Shown here: one piece after another, positions 1 to 5,096 of the stretch
How the letters are laid out: the number at the start of each line of letters is the position of its first letter
How positions within the stretch are numbered: position 1 is the stretch's first letter
Assembly (NCBI GenBank): GCA_903904495.1
Contig: CAIVCU010000025.1
Location: forward strand, 1-6,296
Reading direction: 5' to 3'
DNA: 6,296 nt
Source: an uncultured Chlorobiaceae bacterium
GTDB lineage: Bacteria; Bacteroidota; Chlorobiia; Chlorobiales; Chlorobiaceae
Notes under the pieces: model-generated
What the model was told of the DNA's origin: nothing
Seen by the model: the letters and a program-made list of their open reading frames with translations, nothing else
The model's database searches: none
Position numbers and translations under genes: made by a program

Positions 1-56
1 AAGCATATTCTGTAGCCCGCGAGATAGCGGAAATAGACCCTTTTTTTAAAGTGGTC
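1..56. mobile_element. Possible end of an inserted element or rearrangement junction inside the third Ig-like repeat
   Basis: Reading leftward on the minus strand, the third repeat follows the other two through the SDIVLTF segment and a few bases beyond. Near position 56 it switches to unrelated sequence. Copies one and two continue with GTG(V/T)IAIHSG at this point, while copy three reads DHFKKRVYF. The junction region reads GTAAAGCAGACCACTT on the minus strand. A GTAA start recalls IS66-type termini, but too little of the element is present to name a family or see a transposase. A contig-edge chimera or real divergence of the repeat are alternatives. Confidence 0.3.
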
Positions 57-1229
57 TGCTTTACTGAAGGTAAGCACTATGTCGCTACTTACTCCAACAC
101 CGGAAGCAGAATTTGGAGGGCTGAACGCTATTACGGTTGGTGGTGTAGTATCAGTTGATGTTGTTGGAGTTGTTGCTGCAGTTGTTGTAAAGTCATAAGA
201 CGTTGTACCGGCAAAACTGTTTCCTCCTACATCTTTTATTGATCCTTGATCAAGGGTAACATAGTAGTGAGTACCATACGCTAATGTGTTGGCATGGTGT
301 ATCGTAAGTGTAGAACCCGATATTGAAAGAGTTTCAGTCAGAGGGTCATCAGATGTTGCCACTACTGGACCTGTGGAAGAACCACTATGGATGGCAATAG
401 TACCGGTGCCTTTTTGTACCGCTTCATTGAAGGTAAGCACAATGTCACTACCTACACCAACACCCGAAGAAGAATTTGGAGGACTGAACGAAAGCACTGT
501 TGGGGGGGTAGTATCATGAGCAACAATGGCGGCTGTAACAGTTGTAAAGTCATATGATGTTGAACCAGCAAAACTGTTTCCAGCTATATCTTTTATTGAA
601 CCTTGATCAAGTGTAACATAGTAGTGAGTACCATCCGCCAAAGTGGCGGTATGGTGTATCGTAAGTGTAGAACCCGATATTGAAAGAGTTTCAGTCAGAG
701 GGTCAACAGACGTTGCCACTACTGGACCTGTGGAAGAACCACTGTGGATGGCAATAACTCCGGTGCCCCTCTGCACTGCTTCACTGAACGTAAGAACTAT
801 ATCGCTGCCGACTGCTATTCCAGTTGCACCTACCGACGGACTGTAAGAAGATACTGTCGGAGGTATTGTGTCTGCTGTTGGCGTCGGTGTTGGTGTTGGC
901 GTTGGCGTTGGCGTTGGCGAGCCGTAAGATAGTGAAACGGTTGTGTCAGAAAATTTTATAGATTCAACACTCTTCAGGTAGAAAGTGAAATGGTCTTTAC
1001 CTCCCGAACTAGCGCCTGTGACTGTAATTACTCCACTCGCATCAACTGCACCTATTGTAAAATTGGTACTCACAAATCTTGATGCATATTGATTGCCTGA
1101 AGTAAAGTCCAACGTATCAGTCCCGGCTAGACCATCAAAATTATAAGTATTTGTTGAACTAGGCTGACCATAAGTTGCGAATCTTATGGTATCATTACCG
1201 GTAGTCCCCGTCCAAGTAAGTGTGGCCAT
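1..1229 (-). CDS. Large repetitive surface/secreted protein: RTX-like N-terminus plus tandem SbsA/Big_5 Ig-like repeats (partial, 3' end missing)
   Basis: The frame is open from ATG at 1229 to the window edge (409 codons, no stop). Residues 1-103 hold RTX-like signatures: GNDTI near residue 11, FDGLAGTDTLDF near 31-42 and VESIKFSDTTVSL near 88-100. A (Pro-Thr)7 linker follows at 105-118. Then come Ig-like repeats at 120-238 and 239-359 and the start of a third at 360. Each opens with DT(T/I)PPTV and carries SDIVLTF, GTHYYVTLDQGSIKD and SYDFTT, typical of the SbsA/Big_5 Ig-like family. There is no Sec signal peptide. With the RTX-like start this suggests type I secretion through a C-terminal signal outside the window, which is inference. 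Likely role: adhesin or other cell-surface protein. The start is fixed by a consensus Shine-Dalgarno. The third repeat loses homology after about residue 392, so the last 17 or so codons may not belong to the native gene. Confidence 0.82.
   Translation of the reverse strand, partial: MATLTWTGTTGNDTIRFATYGQPSSTNTYNFDGLAGTDTLDFTSGNQYASRFVSTNFTIGAVDASGVITVTGASSGGKDHFTFYLKSVESIKFSDTTVSLSYGSPTPTPTPTPTPTPTADTIPPTVSSYSPSVGATGIAVGSDIVLTFSEAVQRGTGVIAIHSGSSTGPVVATSVDPLTETLSISGSTLTIHHTATLADGTHYYVTLDQGSIKDIAGNSFAGSTSYDFTTVTAAIVAHDTTPPTVLSFSPPNSSSGVGVGSDIVLTFNEAVQKGTGTIAIHSGSSTGPVVATSDDPLTETLSISGSTLTIHHANTLAYGTHYYVTLDQGSIKDVGGNSFAGTTSYDFTTTAATTPTTSTDTTPPTVIAFSPPNSASGVGVSSDIVLTFSKADHFKKRVYFRYLAGYRIC
153..872 (-). 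repeat. Two full tandem repeats of the Ig-like domain (units 516-872 and 153-515; a third, broken copy runs from 152 to about 56)
   Basis: The repeat period is 119 codons (357 bases) between copies one and two and 121 codons between two and three. The extra two codons lie in the Thr/Ala-rich inter-repeat spacer. Positions 294-348 are identical, base for base, to 651-705. The block 294-399 differs from 651-756 at only three positions. This DNA identity is much higher than protein selection needs and suggests recent duplication or gene conversion. Copy number probably varies between strains. Confidence 0.9.
877..918 (-). repeat. Hexanucleotide repeat encoding a (Pro-Thr)7 linker
   Basis: Seven tandem hexamers (plus-strand GTTGGC and one- or two-base variants) encode Pro-Thr seven times, between the RTX-like N-terminus and the first Ig-like domain. 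The four hexamers at 895-918 are identical. Slippage in steps of six bases would change linker length without shifting the frame. A rigid extended stalk is the usual role of PT linkers. Confidence 0.9.
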
Positions 1230-1232
1230 AGT

Positions 1233-1241
1233 CTCCTCCTT
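1233..1241 (-). promoter_or_regulatory. Shine-Dalgarno of the repeat protein
   Basis: The minus strand reads AAGGAGGAG immediately before ACT-ATG at 1229. It contains the full AGGAGG core at good spacing and fixes the start. It begins only three bases after the stop of the upstream mini-ORF, so translation of the two may be coupled. Confidence 0.85.
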
Positions 1242-1244
1242 ATT

Positions 1245-1274
1245 TTAATCTGTAAGGTTATCTCTAAAAGTCAT
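1245..1274 (-). CDS. Nine-codon mini-ORF (leader peptide candidate) MTFRDNLTD
   Basis: ATG at 1274-1272 follows a strong Shine-Dalgarno (AGAAAGGAG at 1290-1282, seven bases before the ATG). The ORF runs nine codons to TAA at 1247-1245 and ends just ahead of the Shine-Dalgarno of the repeat protein. The peptide has no recognisable function. It may act as a leader that loads ribosomes onto the next gene. It could also be the relic of an older start region of that gene. What supports it is the quality and spacing of its ribosome binding site; a chance occurrence cannot be excluded. Confidence 0.4.
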   Translation of the reverse strand: MTFRDNLTD

Positions 1275-1295
1275 ATACCAACTCCTTTCTTAATC

Positions 1296-1327
1296 TGGTT
1301 TAAGACAATAATTTCTTTCGTAAACCA
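1296..1327. repeat. Inverted repeat TGGTTTA/TAAACCA
   Basis: A perfect 7-base inverted repeat (1296-1302 and 1321-1327) is separated by 18 bases, between the DUF3570 gene and the mini-ORF. No T-run follows on either strand, so it is not a good terminator. It could be an operator or a weak 5' leader hairpin of the repeat-protein transcript. AT-rich sequence makes chance plausible. Confidence 0.3.
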
Positions 1328-1334
1328 ATTATTT

Positions 1335-1365
1335 ATTGTATCAAGCTTCAATAATGAGTTATCAA
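1335..1365 (-). promoter_or_regulatory. Tentative sigma-70-type promoter for the repeat-protein gene
   Basis: The minus strand shows TTGATA (1365-1360) and TACAAT (1340-1335), each matching five of six consensus bases. The spacer is 19 bases, longer than the usual 16-18. It sits directly after the DUF3570 stop, where a separate promoter for the repeat-protein gene would be expected. No convincing terminator separates the two genes, so readthrough is also possible. Confidence 0.25.
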
Positions 1366-1366
1366 G

Positions 1367-2488
1367 TTAGAATTGTCGCGACACGCCAAGCTGAATACTT
1401 CTCGCACTGAATGGCGCCAAACCAGGGTCCCCGCCACCGGATATACTCCACTGTGCGCGCTGTTCGTAAGACTCTAATTTTGCATCAACCAGCCAGTCCT
1501 TTGCAATTTTTTTCTCAATTTTGATACCGATAGTTATAGCACCAAAAGCTGAAAGGCGTTGATCCATTGAATAATAAGTGGGCAGATCTGCTGAAGGGTC
1601 AGGAAAATCAGGTAAATAAAAGTCAGCCGCGGTTTGAGAGTAGAGCCTCACAAGTGGAGTTACAGTAAATTCTTTAGGTAGGGGTTGGACATATTCTAAC
1701 CCAAATGTATGAGCTTTAATCCCCCAGTTATCGGTATAATAGCGGTAAGATATTCGTGCAGTACCGTCTTTTCCGTCAAAATGATGATTCCATCTTGTCA
1801 TAAGCGTCTTACTGTCCCGATTATCAGGTCTTTGCTCAAATAATTTATACGGGTCATTAAAGTAACCTTTACCCTTTGAGTACCCTATGTTAAGCTGAAC
1901 AATATCCTGCTTTGTCAAGATCTTTGTAATGCCAATCAGACCAGCAAGAGTCCGTTTGTCGTAAAACATATCTTTATTGACAGTTGGATTAATGGTATCG
2001 GTTGTATAGCTGCCACCGAAAGTAAAGGTTGTATTCTTATCTTCTGTTGAAATACTCTCCTGCGCAGAATAACCGCGTGAGATGTAATCATTTTCCTTTG
2101 AATAGCTGGTTCCCAAGGTAATTGATCCTTTTGAAAAATAGCGGGTAACACCCAGATCAACCGCCTCCCTATGGTCTTTCATTTTTGATGCACCTGAAAC
2201 AATGTGGGAATTGTATTCCGGGGATGCACCTGAAACAGAGTCATTGGTGTAGGTCGTACTTATGGACCACTTCCCGGCTACAGGCGCCATGCCTGTAACA
2301 GAATATGCATTGACGCTGACACGGTCTTGATCAGGTTGGCTGTCCTTGTAATTCAGGTATTTGAAGCTTACAATACCTCGCTCCGGGGCTGCCTCAGCAA
2401 AAGCTGAATGAGATGATGGCAACGCCATTGCTGCAGCAAAAAGGGCAGCTCCGATAACATTGGTTTTTTGTTTTGTGACAGATTTCAT
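1367..2488 (-). CDS. DUF3570 family outer-membrane beta-barrel protein
   Basis: The 373-residue protein begins with a basic, then hydrophobic signal peptide that ends near SAFA-EAAPERG (residues 28-38). The rest is rich in alternating beta strands with Tyr, Trp, Thr and Ser, and the chain ends in Phe (GVSRQF). Both are hallmarks of a BAM-assembled outer-membrane barrel. Family assignment to DUF3570 rests on the overall pattern (early SFKYLNYKDSQPDQDRVSV, repeated Y-rich strands) and on the DUF4266 and thioredoxin neighbours, which typically accompany this family. Length is near the usual 370-430. It follows the DUF4266 gene after 29 bases and has no clear Shine-Dalgarno, so it is probably translated by coupling in one operon. 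Its function is unknown. A pore, or a receptor or export route for the lipoprotein, is inference. Confidence 0.85.
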   Translation of the reverse strand: MKSVTKQKTNVIGAALFAAAMALPSSHSAFAEAAPERGIVSFKYLNYKDSQPDQDRVSVNAYSVTGMAPVAGKWSISTTYTNDSVSGASPEYNSHIVSGASKMKDHREAVDLGVTRYFSKGSITLGTSYSKENDYISRGYSAQESISTEDKNTTFTFGGSYTTDTINPTVNKDMFYDKRTLAGLIGITKILTKQDIVQLNIGYSKGKGYFNDPYKLFEQRPDNRDSKTLMTRWNHHFDGKDGTARISYRYYTDNWGIKAHTFGLEYVQPLPKEFTVTPLVRLYSQTAADFYLPDFPDPSADLPTYYSMDQRLSAFGAITIGIKIEKKIAKDWLVDAKLESYEQRAQWSISGGGDPGLAPFSARSIQLGVSRQF

Positions 2489-2517
2489 TGGCTTATCAAA
2501 AAAATTAAAAATTACGT

Positions 2518-2757
2518 TTAATTGCAGCCACAGCCACCACCGCCGACGCCTGAGCCTCCTGATGCAGCTTCTTTGCTGCTGTAGATATGCTCGGTATATG
2601 CCGTGTCGAGCTTGTCACCCTCAAAAGTCATTTCAGGCCGGGCAAGTGTTTGTTTTTCCCATGGTTGTACAGTGGTTCCAAGAGAACAGCCGGATAAGGT
2701 TAGCGTGATAATCGAGAGTATGGTATAAACAGATTTTCTTATTAAAGATTTTTTCAT
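2518..2757 (-). CDS. DUF4266 small lipoprotein with Gly-rich Cys-Gly-Cys-Asn C-terminus
   Basis: The protein has 79 residues. A basic N-terminus and hydrophobic stretch (residues 8-22) lead to a lipobox LSGC with lipidation at Cys24. VQPWEKQTLARPEM (30-43) is the core I associate with DUF4266. HIYSSKEA (57-64) follows, then a glycine-rich tail GGSGVGGGGCGCN (67-79) with Cys76 and Cys78. The ATG overlaps the thioredoxin stop in an ATGA arrangement and has a strong GGAGG, so it is co-translated with that gene. No enzymatic motif is visible. The paired C-terminal cysteines look suited to binding a metal, forming a disulfide or accepting a modification. The adjacent thioredoxin is the obvious candidate partner (inference). 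Confidence 0.85.
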   Translation of the reverse strand: MKKSLIRKSVYTILSIITLTLSGCSLGTTVQPWEKQTLARPEMTFEGDKLDTAYTEHIYSSKEAASGGSGVGGGGCGCN

Positions 2758-3269
2758 CTTTTCGCCTCCAATGCAGCCTTAATTTCTTTCTCGAGACTTT
2801 CACGATCAGTTTCCTTGAATCCTAAGTGCTGAAAAATAACCTTCCCGTCTCGTCCAATCAGATAACTGGTCGGCATACCCTTGACTCCATATGTCTTAGG
2901 AACCTCTCCCTTTGAATCAAATGCAATGGTAAATTTTGCCGGTGTCTGAGCAAGAAACTTTTTTGCATCGTCATTTTTAGCATCAAGGTTAACACCGATA
3001 ATCGTCAGACCCTTGTCGCGGTATTTTTCCTGCGTCTCGTTCATCCAGGAAAAAGACTGCCGGCAAGGTCCACACCACGATGCCCAGAAATCGACATAAA
3101 CCACAGACCCGGCTGATTTCGACAGTTTCACTTGACCCTGTGTACCAGGTAGATCAAAATCCGGAGCCTTTGTTCCTGGCTCAACTGCAAATGTGTTGAC
3201 ACTAAAGGCCATGCAAACGGAGAACGCTAATAGAAATCCCTTCAATTTTTTGATTTTAGTGTTTGCCAT
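2754..3269 (-). CDS. TlpA/ResA-type periplasmic thioredoxin-like protein
   Basis: The 171-residue protein has an N-terminal hydrophobic segment (residues 11-28) after KIKKLK, either a Sec signal peptide or an anchor. A thioredoxin fold of the AhpC/TSA-Redoxin-like class follows. The active site is WCGPC (65-69, Cys66 and Cys69), the cis-Pro loop is GMPTS (Pro133), and APDFDLPG (35-42) is the usual TlpA opening strand. Such proteins act as thiol-disulfide reductases outside the cytoplasm and draw electrons from CcdA/DsbD-like proteins (family knowledge). It is first in an operon with the DUF4266 lipoprotein, whose two C-terminal cysteines are a plausible substrate. The start has only a weak ribosome site, but an in-frame stop lies 12 bases upstream, so ATG 3269 is the only good choice. 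Confidence 0.92.
   Translation of the reverse strand: MANTKIKKLKGFLLAFSVCMAFSVNTFAVEPGTKAPDFDLPGTQGQVKLSKSAGSVVYVDFWASWCGPCRQSFSWMNETQEKYRDKGLTIIGVNLDAKNDDAKKFLAQTPAKFTIAFDSKGEVPKTYGVKGMPTSYLIGRDGKVIFQHLGFKETDRESLEKEIKAALEAKR
2765..2769 (-). promoter_or_regulatory. Shine-Dalgarno of the DUF4266 gene
   Basis: GGAGG on the minus strand lies seven bases before ATG 2757, inside the last codons of the thioredoxin gene. It is the best ribosome site in this operon and suggests the lipoprotein is made in larger amounts than the genes on either side. Confidence 0.75.
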
Positions 3270-3606
3270 AGTTGTAACTGTTTATTTGATATTTTTTTTG
3301 TAGCTAATCTTCCTGATAAATATTTGTATAAAACTGTATCAAAACAGCAATCCGCGACAATCTTTCATGCAACGTAAAAAAAGGGTTATCTCAGAAATAT
3401 TCCAGGAAGCATAGAAATTATTGCCCTTATTTGGCTAATTGCCTGTTTTAACAGAAAACACACCGCTCTATATGAAAATCAGATCGTGAAATATGGGAGA
3501 TTTTAAACCGGAATCCGATATGTCCTCAAATACATTACAATTGTTAATGATCGATATGAAGTAGCCAAAAAAGGAACCCATTATAATGAACGCCGATCAT
3601 ATCTCT

Positions 3607-3645
3607 TGCTGAATATTCATCACATGATGTATTCAGCACCTTTTT
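3607..3645 (+). terminator. Terminator-like hairpin with T5 on the plus strand
   Basis: TGCTGAATA (3607-3615) pairs perfectly with TATTCAGCA (3630-3638). Inside, after a TT bulge, CATC (3618-3621) pairs with GATG (3626-3629) across an ACAT loop. CC and TTTTT (3641-3645) follow on the plus strand. The shape is that of a Rho-independent terminator, though the stem is AT-rich. No plus-strand gene lies upstream, so it may end a small RNA, or it may be a structural remnant. Confidence 0.45.
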
Positions 3646-3672
3646 CACATATTCATAGTAATCAATACCATC

Positions 3673-3710
3673 TTTAAGCAACATTAAGAGATTCTTAAAA
3701 AATGCTTAAA
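3673..3710. repeat. Nested inverted repeat (8 + 6 bp stem)
   Basis: TTTAAGCA (3673-3680) pairs with TGCTTAAA (3703-3710). Between them TTAAGA (3684-3689) pairs with TCTTAA (3693-3698) across a GAT loop, leaving a small ACA/AAAA internal loop. The whole 38 bases folds into one rod of 14 perfect pairs. There is no T-run on either side to make it a clear terminator. It could be a regulatory RNA stem, a protein-binding dyad or a piece of a small dispersed repeat. Confidence 0.5.
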
Positions 3711-3736
3711 ATATTCGATCCTTTTATTGTGAAAGA

Positions 3737-3749
3737 ATTTCTAAGAAAT
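3737..3749. repeat. Short dyad ATTTCT-A-AGAAAT
   Basis: A perfect 6-base inverted repeat around one central base has the size and symmetry of a dimeric regulator site. No gene start lies nearby on either strand and no regulator family is recognised. Chance in AT-rich DNA is possible. Confidence 0.25.
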
Positions 3750-3910
3750 GCATATACATTTTGAGAATTGCTCATCGAAATGAGTTATCAGAATTGCGGC
3801 AGTGAAAGTATCGTGGAGAGTGGTAATTGGCAGGAAATATTTGGAAACTCTAACCTTTAAAGCTTCTAAATATAGAGATATCAATTTCGATAATTGACCT
3901 CTACGCTAAA

Positions 3911-3940
3911 CGAGGAGGCTGTTTTGCAACAGTCTCCTCG
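3911..3940 (-). terminator. Strong hairpin terminator of the cytochrome-cupredoxin operon
   Basis: CGAGGAGGCTGTT (3911-3923) pairs with AACAGTCTCCTCG (3928-3940), a 13-bp GC-rich stem with one G-T wobble and a 4-base loop. It lies 29 bases past the cupredoxin stop. On the minus strand only TTT follows (TTTAGCG), so the U-tract is short, but stem strength and position make termination of the minus-strand operon the natural reading. Confidence 0.75.
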
Positions 3941-3969
3941 TCTTTAAATAACTATTTAATGAACGATAA

Positions 3970-4566
3970 TTATTTTGCAAGCTTGACGGTGACTGTAGCA
4001 GTTTTTCCATCAGCTACGGTTACTGTGCCTTCCTGCGCCTTAAGTTTTTCACTCCATGCAGTAATCTTGTAAGTTCCTGCAGGGACATTGCTGATAGTGA
4101 ACTTGCCGTCATGTTCTGATACGGCTGCATATTGATTTTCTGTCACAATAACCCATCCTGACATTTCGGAGTGCACATTACAAAGTAGGTTAACAGCGCC
4201 TGGCTTATCAAAAGTCACTGGTTTAGACATGCCAGGATTATAAGTGCCAAGATTGAATTTTTTAACAGCAGAAGCTGAAAAAATATTATGGTTCACCTTA
4301 TCGTTATTTTTAAAATCAACGGTGGATCCAACAGGCACAGTGGTGACATGTGGAACAAAAACAAGGCTTTTCTGATCAACGGTCGCCTGCTTTGGGGCAA
4401 CAGGGCCTTTAACACCTAAAAGGTAAACGACAGCATCTGCTTTGTACTTTGGATTGCTGGCATCAATAGTACCTGTAATTGTACCACCGCAAAAAGCATT
4501 CGAGGCCATAAAACCGAAACCGGTCATCAAAAGTGCGGTTTTCAAAAACTTGCTTGTAGATTTCAT
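3970..4566 (-). CDS. Periplasmic cupredoxin (plastocyanin/amicyanin-like) with C-terminal carboxypeptidase-regulatory-like domain
   Basis: With the start at 4566 the protein has 198 residues and a signal peptide ending near SNAFCGG (residues 22-28). The cupredoxin domain carries a full type 1 copper set: His93 in KVNHNIFS, then Cys129, His132 and Met135 in LLCNVHSEMSGW. The Cys-x2-His-x2-Met spacing is amicyanin-like. Residues 144-196 (DGKFTISNVPAGTYKITAW and on) form a carboxypeptidase-regulatory-like beta sandwich. The predicted role is single-electron transfer in the periplasm, with cytochrome c partners encoded just upstream. ATG 4566 is preferred over the in-frame ATG at 4614, because it has GGAG nine bases upstream and places the basic residues directly before the hydrophobic segment. 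The physiological donor and acceptor are unknown. Confidence 0.85.
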   Translation of the reverse strand: MKSTSKFLKTALLMTGFGFMASNAFCGGTITGTIDASNPKYKADAVVYLLGVKGPVAPKQATVDQKSLVFVPHVTTVPVGSTVDFKNNDKVNHNIFSASAVKKFNLGTYNPGMSKPVTFDKPGAVNLLCNVHSEMSGWVIVTENQYAAVSEHDGKFTISNVPAGTYKITAWSEKLKAQEGTVTVADGKTATVTVKLAK

Positions 4567-4575
4567 AGTTTTGTG

Positions 4576-4579
4576 CTCC
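4576..4579 (-). promoter_or_regulatory. Ribosome binding site that selects the cupredoxin start at 4566
   Basis: GGAG on the minus strand lies nine bases before ATG 4566. The alternative upstream ATG at 4614 is preceded only by a T-rich run with no Shine-Dalgarno. Confidence 0.6.
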
Positions 4580-4652
4580 ATTTCATTTTGGTTTTTAATA
4601 AAAAATCCCTTCATAAGTCAAAATAATACAAAAAAATTAATTACCGGAAAGT

Positions 4653-5096
4653 TCAGTTGCTTGATAGCGTTCTGATATAGCCAACAATGAACTCCAGCTC
4701 CTCACTATGGAACGATTTTCCCCAGGGAGGACACATGTTGGACTTGCCGACAGAGGCAGAACCCTCCATTATCGCCTTGAAAAGCCTTTCATTAGTCATA
4801 CTTTTCATAAAGGCCTTATCGGTGAAATTGGCGGGCGTTGGTGTTAGTCCATAATACTGACCGCTTCCATCACCGGTCTCTCCATGACAGACCGCACAGT
4901 AGTGAGAGAAAAGCCGCTTACCTTCTTTCAGGGCATAAGGTACCTTTGTGGCTGTGACGGCAGAATCAGCTGCCGTCATCGGTTTCTTGAGGTCAGCTTT
5001 TCCTGATGCGCCCGGTTTCTTGCCGCATCCGGCAATCACAAGCAGCGAGAGTACTGCCAGTGCGGCGAATTTCCTGATGTTTAAGGTTTTTTGCAT
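4653..5096 (-). CDS. Monoheme cytochrome c lipoprotein
   Basis: The 147-residue protein has a lipobox VIAGC with lipidation at Cys24, so it is a membrane-anchored periplasmic protein. A Pro/Ala/Lys-rich tether (25-55) leads to a class I cytochrome c domain. Heme attachment is CAVCH (67-71) within HYCAVCHGETGDGSG, and the likely distal ligand is Met121 in KSNMCPPWG. The form resembles mobile or anchored monoheme subunits of quinol:cytochrome c complexes such as alternative complex III, but no specific orthology is claimed. The start is ATG 5096, which shares one base with the stop of the upstream cytochrome (TGATG). GTG 5099 is an alternative that adds one Met. An extra cysteine (Cys122) follows the presumed Met ligand. 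The cupredoxin encoded next is a possible redox partner. Confidence 0.9.
   Translation of the reverse strand: MQKTLNIRKFAALAVLSLLVIAGCGKKPGASGKADLKKPMTAADSAVTATKVPYALKEGKRLFSHYCAVCHGETGDGSGQYYGLTPTPANFTDKAFMKSMTNERLFKAIMEGSASVGKSNMCPPWGKSFHSEELEFIVGYIRTLSSN

Larger units (their letters stand above)
3270..3906. other. Long noncoding stretch between two minus-strand operons
   Basis: No reading frame here has a credible start or protein-like composition. The DNA is AT-rich and contains several inverted repeats (listed separately), plus a 6-base stem TCAATT/AATTGA at 3881-3897 and CTCAT-CGAA-ATGAG near 3770-3785. The promoter of the thioredoxin operon must lie in the part near 3270-3450, but I found no pair of good -35 and -10 boxes at normal spacing. 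No tRNA, known riboswitch core or transposase remnant was recognised. Confidence 0.6.

Noticed and set aside
153..872. CRISPR-like periodic repeats
   Set aside because: The period is about 360 bases and in frame, and it encodes protein domains; there are no short repeats with unique spacers.
286..932. Plus-strand reading frames opposite the repeat protein (286-519, 643-846, 744-932)
   Set aside because: They are antisense shadows of the Ig-like repeats. Two are near copies of each other because the repeats are, and the third has an Arg/Trp/Cys-rich composition from the PT-linker DNA.
1936..2160. Second minus-strand frame inside the DUF3570 gene
   Set aside because: It lies within a gene with clear barrel features, has no ribosome site and has no protein-like pattern.
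2460..2708. Plus-strand frame over the DUF4266 gene
   Set aside because: It is antisense to a well-supported lipoprotein gene; its His/Arg/Cys-rich composition comes from the Gly-rich tail codons.
3334..3454. CTGT...ACAG palindromes at 3334-3347 and 3443-3454 as LexA sites
   Set aside because: The spacers are 6 and 4 bases, not the 8 of the Escherichia coli-type SOS box, and no SOS gene is adjacent.
3493..3564. A 23-codon plus-strand frame in the noncoding gap
   Set aside because: There is no ribosome site, it is very short and has no recognisable pattern.
4612..4614. Upstream ATG as start of the cupredoxin
   Set aside because: It has no Shine-Dalgarno and would put 16 polar residues ahead of a normal signal peptide; ATG 4566 has GGAG.
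4442..4675. Plus-strand frame opposite the 5' part of the cupredoxin gene
   Set aside because: It is antisense to the signal-peptide region of a gene with a complete copper site, and has no ribosome binding site.
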